NCBI GenBank assembly: GCA_023238725.1 | Contig: CM041531.1 | Coordinates: 19,624,643 to 19,688,642, forward strand | DNA: 64,000 nucleotides | Direction: 5' to 3' | Source of the DNA: Scortum barcoo | Taxonomy: Eukaryota > Chordata > Actinopteri > Centrarchiformes > Terapontidae | Part shown: in pieces, positions 39,091-50,110 of the stretch | Position numbering within the stretch: position 1 is the stretch's first letter | How the letters are laid out: each line of letters starts with the position of its first letter | Notes under the pieces: model-generated | What the model saw: the letters and a program-made list of their open reading frames with translations, nothing else | What the model was told of the DNA's origin: nothing | The model's database searches: none | Made by a program: the position numbers and the translations under genes

Positions 39091-40309
39091 GTTCGGAGAG
39101 GAGGAAGGACTCCTCAGAGAGAAACAGTGGGATGGGGACAGAGGGGAATAGAGACTGAGAGTTTGGAGAAAAGCTAAATCTATGAATATGAAGGTAGGGA
39201 AGAGATGGAGGGAGAGGCGAGGCGAGACAGTGGGGCTGCTTACAGAGATAAACGCAGCAGCACAGAGCAAGCTCCTTATCTAGGTTAATGGAACAGGTGT
39301 AAGAAAGCTAGCAAAATGATTCAAAAACAGCCTCTCACCTGTTGCTAGGTAAGGAGAGAAAAAAAAGACAACAATATATCCACTGACAGTGCAAAAGGTT
39401 GGGATGACATCTGCTGTGCATCAGGTGTTTTAAGCAGCTGTCAAATTTCCATAAAGTCGAGATCAGAGTGCGCCGCGTATACAATCAACCACGTTCAGAC
39501 CCTCTGGTGGGGGCCCAGCACGAATGACAGGAATGACACAGTAAGACATGTTGCTTACCTGGATGACAGGTGGAGGGTTTGAGTTCACCCAGACTGAAGT
39601 GAGCGCCTGTCGTCTCCTCAGCTAACCAGTTCACTGCGACTCCTTCCCTTTTCCTCCGTTGCCCTATGCTCCTTTACAAGGCAAAACAAACAAGTACTTT
39701 ACTTTAGGAACTCATTCACTCGTTCATTGGGACAAAGCAGTTCATTAAAATTATGAAGATTCACATTCAACTGCTAGTTGCAATAAATATGAATGACTTC
39801 ATATGAAACATTTGGTTTACACATAGATATATAGTCCTGTAAAAACAAAAATAAATCAATACAGGTATTCACATACATTTATACCTTTATATTTTAATGA
39901 CTGACTCCTACCCATTGCAAGTCATTGCTGGTTTGTGCATAACCGCACCCCCCTCACAGCACCTCCAATCTGTGCACTGTGGTTTAAATTTTACTAACTC
40001 TTCAGTCCCATCAACGTTATTACCTCCCCTTTTCTCCCCCTCAGTGTATTTATGACCTCACCAATCTCTATCTCCATCCAGAACGAGTGTACTACCAAGC
40101 CCCTATTTCACCATCTGGATTTATTAAAGACACAAAACATCTTTACTGCAACAGTATAAAACTAAAACGAAAGTCTACCTACTACTAAGAGCAGAAAAAG
40201 CGCACTGTGACACGCAACAGAACAACAGATTTTATGCTGATCTAACGGCTGGATAAAATGCTAAATGTTTGTCTGTGTGTGTTATCATCTGTATGTAATG
40301 ATGTCTGTT
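39091..40309. other. Intergenic, no gene seen
   Basis: Purine-rich at 39100-39260, otherwise AT-rich. It holds a weak CTCF-like core at 39500. Confidence 0.5.
39500..39510 (-). promoter_or_regulatory. Weak CTCF-like core
   Basis: CCCTCTGGTGG reads CCACCAGAGGG on the minus strand, close to the CTCF core but lacking the following GC. Confidence 0.25.
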
Positions 40310-40810
40310 TCAGAGCCCTCGTCCCGGGTTTAGAGCTTACGATGATAACCCCATTAAGATATCCGGCTTTAATTCAAACAGCTTTCCAGACGAAAAATAA
40401 TCAATAGCATCTTTCCCTAAACCTTTTCTTCTTGCATTTCTTTGTAAGCCCAGCACGTTTGGACTCAACTTTACATGTGCTGCTTCAGGCCGGGCTCCAG
40501 TAAAAACCCTGGAGAAAGCCGGCAGATGCCATCGGTCGATCTATCATGCCATCTCCTCCTCACTGAAGAGGGGACAGAAACATCAAATCCCCCTGAAATG
40601 ACATCTGAACATCAATACATGGTCCCCGCCCCTCCAATGTGACAGTAAAAGCCATATTGATTTCCGCCCAGATTAAAGATACTACTGGGAGCAATTTAAA
40701 CATACAAGCTGAAGTGTCCCGGCCCAATCGTGACTGATGTCTTTCACCGTACTATAATCACGCCGACGCAATGTATTTGAGAGCAGCAGATTTTTGGATC
40801 ACGGAAATTT
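40310..40810. promoter_or_regulatory. Candidate conserved enhancer block
   Basis: Complex, repeat-free sequence with CGATGATAACCCCATTAAG, GGCTTTAATTCAAACAGC, AAAATAATCAATAGC, GCCATATTGATTTCC and GCCCAGATTAAAG. Density and evenness resemble developmental enhancers. Confidence 0.42.
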
Positions 40811-40860
40811 AAAGGATTGGAAAGACCTCAGACAGAAAGATACAGGGTGGGATACAAACA

Positions 40861-40951
40861 GAGATAGATATATAAATATGCAGATAGATAAATAGAGACA
40901 TAGCCAGATATATAAATAAATAGATAGTTAGATAGATCACATAGATAGATT
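40861..40951. repeat. Degenerate GATA/TAAATA repeat
   Basis: GATAGATA and ATATAAATA units over about 90 bases, ending in a T run. Confidence 0.8.
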
Positions 40952-41476
40952 TTTTTTAGAACTGTTACTGCAAATTTATTATTTTTAGGTCTTTGGTGGT
41001 TTGTCAGTGAAGTGAATTTTAAAACAACATGTTGGCTGCCCTAAATTAACTTTTTTTTTAGACGTTTTTAATTTTTTTACATTGAATAGGCTGAATGGTA
41101 GACCCATTTTTCAAAAAAGAAATGACTGATGTATTCATTTTTAACAAAGCACTAGTTAGTTACATGTTCAATATTACAAGTCATAGCTAGCAGCAGTCTT
41201 TACTAGCGTCCAAGCTAGCTAAACGTAGCTATGCGTCGCTTCCTATATAAGTTAATAAAGTGAGGTGGCTAAGAAAAAAACGTAACCACTGAAAGCACCT
41301 GTTGAAAAGTTGATTTTCTGCGGTAAAAATGTCACCTTACTGGAGTTTGTCCCGCTCTTTAACTGTGTAGTTTCCCTCCATGAACAGCGTCAAACTCACG
41401 TACATCACGTAGACAACGGGCGACGTCTCTGATTGGTCCTTCGCGTTTGGTCCCCTTTAGACGTCACGCTGCGTTA

Positions 41477-41490
41477 CCGCCCCCTGCTGG
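41477..41490 (-). promoter_or_regulatory. Strong CTCF-like core
   Basis: CCGCCCCCTGCTGG reads CCAGCAGGGGGCGG on the minus strand and matches the CTCF core at nearly every position. CTCF sites anchor loops and domain borders in developmental gene clusters. This core also occurs inside some fish repeats, so it may be a repeat-derived copy. Confidence 0.5.
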
Positions 41491-43225
41491 AGAGTGGACC
41501 AGTGTTAACCACCCCTTTTAGGACTGAAAACACCAGCTCAGGGAGGATGTCAAGTCACTGGACAAACAGGAAAGCAAAAAAGAACAAAGAAAGAAGAAAA
41601 AAAAGACACGTGATCAGGTGTTTTAGGTTGTATCCTACACATTGTCATACCTCTCTCTCTCACTGTGTAAGGGTAAACATGCATACTTTGATATTTTAAT
41701 CTCACAAGTAATGAACTGTGTTTTGAACTCCATCAGTGAAAAAATATTAAATAAAGTTTCAGGTTTGGTTTGTAGAGAATCTAAAGAAAAATACATGGAT
41801 TTGAGTGGAAGGCTATCCAGTATGGTCAGGATACTATCCCAGAAAAAAAGAAATATTATTCATCTACTAAGTATTTTATAGACTATAAATTACATTAATA
41901 GCACATGAGTTTGAGGTTACTGCAAGCAACATTTTAATCATCATTCATACCGTCATATTTACAGTACCAACTTTCACAGGTGCATGCAGGCACCTACAGA
42001 TGTGCAAGCAAATACATGCACACATACACAACCATTGAGTTCATCCACTTTTTCCTTTCCCCAGCTGCGCAGCAGTTCTGAGGCCATGTATCCTGATGGC
42101 ACTGATGATGCTCCATGCAGCCCTCAGGCCTCTGAAGGTTAACTCCCTGACCTCTGTGGTGTCCTGGCTGAGGGGCTGTGCTGATAGATAGGCCTGTTCA
42201 CAGATGGAGAGGCTGTCCTGGATAACTCAACACAGAGAGCGTGCAGCACTGCAATCTAGCTGTTGTTTCACATTTCATAATCGATTGGGTTCAATATTTC
42301 TATTGTTTATTGGCAGCTACTGTTGAGCTCAGTGCTGATCATGTGACCCTCATTAGTCTCTCAAGACACTTATACAGGTTGTAACACCTGTACAATATAA
42401 TCAATATTTATATCAGATTTATTGATTGCATTGGTTTTATTATTTGTGGTACATACACACACGTCTGTAACTAACACAGTATACTGTATGTGCATTTTGA
42501 ATTGTGACATTGATATTTTTCTTCAATACATACAAGTTCCGTTTACAGCTCCATAGTTGTATACATTATGTATAAATGGTATATTTACCTTTCTGGAATA
42601 TTTCTAAACATAGTAGTGTATTAAAATATTATTTTTCTTTGCCATTATACTGTACAGAAAAGGAGTACCCACAATTGAAATCCTACTCCACCTGGTCACG
42701 ATACAATTACATAACAATCATCCAAGTGTATCACTAAAATAAGTGTATAATTTAAGTGCACTTGTAACCCGAGCACATTGTGTAGTTGTTGGTTGTGTTT
42801 GCTTGGCCTTGGATCAAAAGTGTTTCCTTCTGTTGAGGGTTCATCCACTCAGTAAAGTGCACACTGCGTGCTAAGCATCTCTACATAATATCCCACCTGG
42901 GGAAACCAACTAGGTGAAGGAGAACGGAGGGCAGAGGAAAAACAGAGAGGGGTAAGCAAGTGGGCACAGGCCACAGAGAGGAATGAAGCATAGGGTTAAG
43001 AGAAAGACTTCAAGGAATGGAGAGAGAAATTATGTTCTTGGCCAAAACTAAACATCACATTCAGCGTTGGAGAGCAATCAAAGCCTAGGTGAAACCTGAA
43101 CATACGTGCACTTGAACTTGGCTAAATGTCACTCTTGAACGTGTGATAGGTGCTGCGAAAAACAAGCCATTAGAGCCGGTTCAGGTAAACAAAATAGGAC
43201 TCCAGCAAGAACAAGCAACACTGAA

Positions 43226-43244
43226 GGGTTGGGGGGTGGGTGGG
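43226..43244 (+). other. G-quadruplex motif
   Basis: GGGTTGGGGGGTGGGTGGG has four G runs of at least three with loops of one or two bases. Confidence 0.6.
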
Positions 43245-43400
43245 CGTCTTTGAAGTGGCTTGGAGTATTCCCCTGACATCTCGGAGATATTTATTTGAAT
43301 AATGTGCAGATTCACACCCGAGTGAGCAGAGATCTGTACGGTGGGTGGGAAGATGACAGGGTTTAATTTCCAACTCTACTGAGAGAGGGTTGCGAGAGCG

Positions 43401-43403
<3 letters not shown>

Positions 43404-43430
<27 letters not shown>
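43404..43430. repeat. GA microsatellite
   Basis: About thirteen GA units, with GA-rich sequence on both sides. Confidence 0.9.
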
Positions 43431-43438
<8 letters not shown>

Positions 43439-43549
43439 TTATTAAAGAAGAAGAGAGAGACAGGGGGAGAGAAATAAAGAGCTAGATATGAGATGAGGAA
43501 GGCAGATGGAGGTATATCGGATTCCCTAAAAACATTTTGACATTTTAAA

Positions 43550-44110
43550 CCTAAGGCAGTTTGCAGGCAGTAAATAAAGGGAAGGGAATCAATAGCAGTC
43601 AGTGATAAGGGGATAAAGCAGCTAAATATGAAATACAGCCTAACAAAATGGTATGGATTTCCAATGGGGCCACGTGACAGCTGCTTTGAAATGCAAATAG
43701 TAACTTATGCACATTGTCCTTCTCGGGCCTTGCCACCTATTGATCGGCTAAAACAAATTCTATTGATCATTGAATATTTAATGGTGATAATTAAATCTCT
43801 CATGGAGGTACTTACACCCCATTTCCAGTTTTCATCGTCTTACTCAGGAGACCTTGCCTTTGACTCGCTGCAGCTTCAGGACTGCTCGGTGAAGAATAGC
43901 ACACAGCTAATTGTAATAAAACTAGATATTGAATTCATGTTGAGAATATTGTGCAGGCTGTTTCCTGTCAACCTGCGAGTTCCTCACAGGGGAAGAGATG
44001 TGTGTCTACTAAAAACGTTAAGTGAAAATCACCTCTTACCATTCTAATTGAGAAGGCCAATTATCAGTAAATGTTGTGAAATGCCTGCCTTGTGTAACAT
44101 TTCGGAAAAT
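43550..44110. promoter_or_regulatory. Candidate conserved enhancer block, POU and E-box motifs
   Basis: Contains CACGTGACAGCTG (two E-boxes, 43671-43683), the octamer ATGCAAAT (43691-43698), TTGATCATTGAATATTTAAT, GATAATTAAATC, CAGCTAATTGTAATAAAAC, TTCTAATTGAG and CCAATTATCAG. A 139-residue open frame (43628-44047) crosses it without any family resemblance; stop-free stretches arise by chance in such DNA. Confidence 0.47.
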
Positions 44111-45059
44111 GAATGTGCTGAGTGTGATACAGTTTGCATCTAAGATGGCAACTGACTCATGTTGGTTCTTAAAGTAGCTGGAAGTTTATTAGTTATTGTG
44201 ACAAATATATAAATGTATTATATACTAAGATCACCCTCAAAACAACTTAAAATTCCACAAATATGCACAAAATAAATACATGTGTATGTATGTATGCATG
44301 CATGTATGTATGTCTATCTGAGGTGGACTTAAGTATGTTTACCAAATAGCAATTTCCATCTTTTCATATTGGTTAAGCTTTTTCACAATCTTTCAACGCA
44401 TCCATAGTTTGGAATTATTGCGATATCTTATTTATTATTATTTATTTATTTAACATATAAAATACAATAAAATGAGATTCACAATTTTAAATTAGAGCTG
44501 AATTGCACCTTTTGAAACATACATAGAGCTTGTGACCTTTACTGTACTTCTATTTTCTAGTGTGTATTGTGGTTTTAGAAGCAGCAATATGAATGAGCTA
44601 ATATTTCCTGAGCAACAAACTCTGGACTTAAAATTCCTGTCTTATTGGTGATGCTCCAGGTCATGGGAATCTATCAGACATTACACTAGACCCCGTTATT
44701 GACTCAGCATTGCATTTTTTTTACAGCACACTGTGTTTAATAAAACAATTCATTCTCATAACCAATGTCACAAACTAATTGGACATTTATTTAATAATGG
44801 AGAAGTATCTCCAAACTCTTCACTGTCTCTAAAACTGCAATATTAAATTCCTACATGTCTTTATCTGAGTTAAATAAACAACATGAAATGTGTCGTAAAT
44901 CCAGCTTTGTTATGACTAATTTTGTCTTTGTACTGGATACATAAAGTTCACATCAGTCTGTTCATCTGACTGTGTGTTTGACAGCAAACAAGCCTAATAC
45001 CCAAGATGAAGACGCTGGCTTGTTGCCCTTAGCTCTCAGGTGCCAGTTCTCCTCTCTCC
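44111..45059. other. Intergenic, no gene seen
   Basis: AT-rich, with a TATG/CATG repeat at about 44281-44313 and a TTATTTATT run near 44430-44450. Confidence 0.55.
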
Positions 45060-45310
45060 TCAGGACACAGTCTTAAATGTCCTTACACTGATGGGGCACA
45101 AACGTGAGGGACGAAATATCTCCTTAATCGACTGACATAATTTATGACATTAAGAGACTGGCAAACAGGAAAAGGTTGCTGTCAGGATAGTATTAGAGGG
45201 CAGCTCTCACTGCATGGGCCAGTGTTAAACAAAGTGCCAATCAATAGCCCTTTTATTAGTGACCGCAATCAATGTACCAGTGACTGAGTGAGCCAATTAA
45301 CGCTATCGAC
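45060..45310. promoter_or_regulatory. Candidate conserved element
   Basis: Complex sequence with CCTTAATCGACTGAC, CATAATTTATGACATTAAG, GCCAATCAATAGCCC, CTTTTATTAGTGACC and GAGCCAATTAACGC. Confidence 0.37.
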
Positions 45311-45800
45311 CGCCTGGGCAGAAGAAAGAGAAGAAGAGAAGGGGACGGGGGCGTAGGAAAGAGATAGCAAAGGAAATATGGGAAACGATAGCAGAGGACG
45401 AGCAGCAGTGTCTTCCTCAGGTCTTGTTTTCCTTCTCATCTGTAGGGAGGGGGGCATCTGTGGAGTGAGAAGACGAGATTCCCACCGAGCGAGAGGCCCC
45501 TGGGGTCTGTGGCTGAGGACACCCTGACAGAAAGCAGAGGCCGCCTATCTCCCAGAAGGAAGTGAGTGTGTGCGTGTATATGTGTAGCAGCGGTGAGGGG
45601 TGGGATTTCAGGGGAAGCTGCTGCCCAAACCCCCCCCCCCAATCATGCACATCGTCTACTACTGCCGGGGGTGAGCTGTACTGGGAACACAGCACCGCTC
45701 GTCTTCTCACCACTGGTTCTGAATAATAATGAGGTCACCGGGCTGTAAGGTCTCTGCGCACACTCAACCCACCTTTCTTCCCAAGAGGGGTGACCAGTGT

Positions 45801-45832
<32 letters not shown>

Positions 45833-48800
45833 TTGTGAAATAACCTAGGCTTGGAGACATACATTACATAATTTCCCGTGGTCTCTGTATAATACTAAAA
45901 CTCCATGTGACATTAACAGGGCTGCTAGATTTTTCCATTTCAGACAATGTCCTCATGATTGTAACTACTAAGAGTGTTGTGCTGCAGTCCTGTGTAAACC
46001 ATGTATCTCCAAAATATCATATTTTGTATTTTTGATATCTTAGGAAATAGGAGAACTTTCTCAACCCATAAAGAAATACTTAATCCTTCGTTTTATCTGA
46101 TTTGGAGATATATGGCTGTCTTTGGTTCCATTGGTTTTCATTTCGGTGTTTATATGGTTGAAATAATGTTGCATGGTCACATTTTTTACTATTTGTTTTT
46201 TTAAAGCTATAAAATGAAACGTACTGGAAACCATCAGTGCTTCAATGAGGAAAGTTAGTTAAAGCTCTTTTATTATTAAAACTATTTTATGTGTTTGTTT
46301 GTCATGAACAATTTAATAATGGGGGGAAAAGAACTGTAAATGAGCCAGAGTTAGTATAAAAGAAAAATTTTCATCCAGTGTCCCTTGCCAGATATATATT
46401 TGCCAGAAATATATTTCCTAAAATAAATAAAAGCATTGCCTCTAAAGTTTATATGTACAAAGACTCAAGTTGATGCAAAGACAACACAGTACACACTCAT
46501 GAATAAATAATACCACATTAAACATAATATAATCCACACTATTCAATAATCAACTTCTTTCTCCTCTATTTACTAAACTTCAATTTTTTTTCTTGTGTTA
46601 CAGAATATAACACCAACAGTATGCTTAAGTAATACATATAGGCTGATTGCTGTGACACACCGAGGCTCAAATGTTATCATCACAATTTCTGCAGCTCATA
46701 AAGCCTGGAGCATCACGTCACACCCTTCCAGTAGCAAAAGGGGCTCTGCTGACATTCTAGCAGCTCCCAGTATACACATTTAGGTGTCCTGTTCCCAAAG
46801 AGGAAGGGGTCAGGAGGACATCTGCTTCATGTCAGCTGGCAGTTTAGCACTTGGTCTGGGGGTTATCAGGCTCCCTCTATCAGCCTGTGGTCGGAACATG
46901 GACCTCTCCTTCCTGAAGGAAACCCTCCGAACCAGCGTGCCGACAGCTTGAGGAGGTGTTATGGAGAGAGGGGAGAGGAAGGACTGGAGGGAGGTGGAAG
47001 GAAGAGGACAGGGAGAGGGATGAATGAAGGGAGAGACTGTAGGAAATGACTATGTGTGTGAGGCCCCTGGCAAGGACCCCCGCACCCTGGGGGAGGACCG
47101 GGGGCTACGCGACTTCAGCCTCAGTGCTCGGTCCTACCGCTCTCCCCGATGACCCAGCCATCTCATTGCCAAGTGTGTGGACAATTGCTTACAGTATCTG
47201 GCCAAAGGTTTTTGTTTTAAAAAAGGTAGTTCATTCGTTCATCATTAACAACAACAACAGAAAAAGACACTTTCAAGAAAAAAAAGGTTTCTCCGAAGAA
47301 TCTTGTAATAAAATGTTCCAGGTCCAATCAAATCTAATTAAAGAGGCCAAAACATATGTAAAGGTGAAATTACTTGCTAACAATACTCAAATATAATAAG
47401 GAAAAGTGAACATAATCTTAATTACCTTATAAAATTAGTTGATGTCACATGTTATATTCACAAATGTGGAGTTTCTGAATATGAAGAGCTGCTGGAAAAG
47501 GAGTGTAATATTTTGTAATGCTTCTGTAATTAAAAGGAAGCATTGAGAGGAAATGTGTCCCTTTTTTACCCTTTCGAAACCCATTATACCTTTTTACCTC
47601 ACTCACATTTCTTTTTTCTCTCTTTTTATCCCACTATCAACAAATAATGAAACTCCCACACCGCCGTGTGTGTACATTTCAATATTAACTCCGCTGAAAC
47701 CACAGCACTGTATGACTTTTGAGGATCTTTGATGGCCCAGATGTCTTCTCCATCTGGATCACAGCAGTGCTGACACAGGCAGGTACACAAGACAACAAGT
47801 TAGCAAAGAGAGAGGGGGGGGTAATATCCTGTATTCTCTAAATGTCCTGTAAGGGAGTCAGGAAAAGTGTCTATCTCTGTATATACACTTCTCCTGGACT
47901 GCTGCAGTGCTTCTACGGACTGTAAGTATGCAAAGGTCAAGACAGGCTAAGCACAAAAAGCTGAAGGAGAGGTGGAAGAGAGAGAGCTGGATGTAAATAC
48001 AGCCAGGCTCATCCCACAGATATGCACTTCATCTAGAGTGTAATCGTGGGATGCTACAGTGCTTACCAAGATTAAACTTACACAAGATGATTCGGGTGAA
48101 GCTGAAGGCCAAAAAGGGCAGAACATAAAAGAAGAGAGGCTAAATTAAAAGAGTGATCGAGAGAAAGAGGGAGAATGACAAGTGGTGGGACAGAGGCAGC
48201 GAAAGGCAGAGGAGTGTATGTGAATGCAGCCGGGCTCCAGCCTGTGAGAATACTGCCAGCACTTTGTGATGAGGGAGCTTCAGATGAAGCGGAGCGGAGT
48301 GAGCCCCAAAGCCAGGGCTAAGTGAGCAGATTAGAGGACTGCACAGTGGTATCACTCTTCCACTGCATTTGCTCTCCTGCTGGCAAAGGTCAAGCACATA
48401 CTACATCTAGCCTGTCTGCAGTGGATACACACACACACACAGATACAAAAACCACAGTGACCAGACATACAGACTTACAAGACAGAGACAAAGTTAATGA
48501 AGCAACATCAATTTGAGCCTGACAAAAAAGCTCATGGTTTGATCTGATGGAACACAAGGTGACATGTGCAGACAGGATGTCCCTGTTGCTGTAGAGAAGT
48601 CTATTTCCTTTGCTCATGTTATCATTTCTTTTTTAACAGCAATGTTGTCAGGGTACGACAACCTGACCTCTTCCAGGGCTTGAGCCAGAGTGCACCACTG
48701 ATCCCTCACTGATCTCACTACAGCCTCCCTGCAACCATCGGTCCTTTTCATTTTCAGGATGAAGGCTATTACCAGGTTTGGTGTTTTTTTAACTTGAAAA

Positions 48801-49719
48801 CGCTGTATCAACATTCATTAGCTGAGTTAGCCAGGCTACTGCATGAAAGTTTTGTGAGTTAAATAACACTATGTATTGCTCTAATATCTAACACATAAAC
48901 ATCATGCTTTTGCTGTTCATAAAGATCAAGTGTTATCCCTGATATTTATATGTTATATGTTATCAGCTTTTTACCACAAGTAATAAGTATCTGTCATATT
49001 GTCCAGTTGAGGTTGAGGTCTACTAAAGGACAGCATTTTTTCATTCATATGATTTCATAATTTCTTAAGAATTATATTTAATTTATTGTAATTAAAAACA
49101 AAGTTAGTTACATACCTGCAATAATATATCTAATACCAATTCTTGTGTTATTCTGATATTATTTTGGAGCACTTAGTAGGTGTACAGCTTTTACTATTTT
49201 TCTTGGACAGAGCACTTGCCGCCCAAGGAAGTAAAAATAGTTCTGTGTGACCCACCCCCAATGCTTTCTGGGAAATAAAACTTTATATACACTCACCCTT
49301 ACTGTATTGCATCTTTGCTTATGAAAATGTAAGGTTTTAGAATAATTTTCACTCTCTGCTGAAGTGCAACACTCAGGTTCTTCCAATTGTTACATATGTA
49401 ATATGTACACTTTTTTTATCAGAAGCACTAGAAACAGTAAAAACAAATAGGAATTATTAGTGTTATTATTTGTTCTCATTTTTGCTGCTCCAAGGTAAAT
49501 AGCTCACTCTGCCTTGTCGCTGATGTGCACTTCAATCTCTATGTGTTTTCTCCCCTATTTAGCCTAAAGGTAACACTGTATATTTACTCTCAACACCTTG
49601 GGGTGACACTGCTGCGCTTGCTGCTTGGAATTTAAGCCTTGCTCCGTACCAAAGAGCTGTTTTAGAGCCCCCTTAGACGCCGCCTGTGTCGATTTGTTTT
49701 CCCACAAGCAAAGTAAACA
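45311..49719. other. Intergenic, no gene seen
   Basis: Purine-rich at 45320-45350 and 46950-47040, a TG microsatellite at 45797, AT-rich elsewhere. A GC-richer stretch at 46650-46920 might be regulatory. Many short frames, none recognised. Confidence 0.5.
45797..45832. repeat. TG microsatellite
   Basis: About 18 GT units, twice interrupted by GTTTGT. Confidence 0.9.
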
Positions 49720-50110
49720 CAACACTTGTTGAAGGACCCTCATTCACCATATATTTAAAAGGAATGCTGTTACGCCTCACCCTCCTCCTGTGCACCATTT
49801 TCTCCCCATATTTTACCCTTTATCATTCTGAGAATAAATATCCTTGAGATAAATAGAAGGCATGTCTACATTTGAGATATCTCAACCTCAAAATGGAAAA
49901 CATCTTGAACTGAGGAGGGAAAGAGGATCCTAAAAGGAGCCAAGTTATATTTCAAGGATACTGCGCCCTTATTTAGAGGCGTCCGTGTTACCCCAGAGCA
50001 GGGGGCCTTGTGGAGATCTGATCCAGTCCTCTTGCTTTCTCCAAAGTAAGCTTGACAATCTGCAAATCAGAAATTAGCCTTAACAAGGCAAAGTTGAAAC
50101 AAAAGTGAGT
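49720..50110. promoter_or_regulatory. Candidate conserved element
   Basis: Complex sequence with CACCATATATTTAAAAGG, CCTTTATCATTCTGAG, GAGATATCTC (perfect palindrome) and GAAATTAGCCTTAAC. Weak call by texture. Confidence 0.28.

Larger units (their letters stand above)
40952..43549. other. Intergenic, with CTCF-like site and a G-quadruplex motif
   Basis: AT-rich, with a more CG-rich part at 41200-41500 carrying GCTAGCTAAACGTAGC. That style is common in fish transposon remnants, but no ends were defined. No gene is supported. Confidence 0.5.

Noticed and set aside
43628..44047. 139-residue open frame on the + strand
   Set aside because: No family resemblance. Motif content fits an enhancer better than coding sequence.
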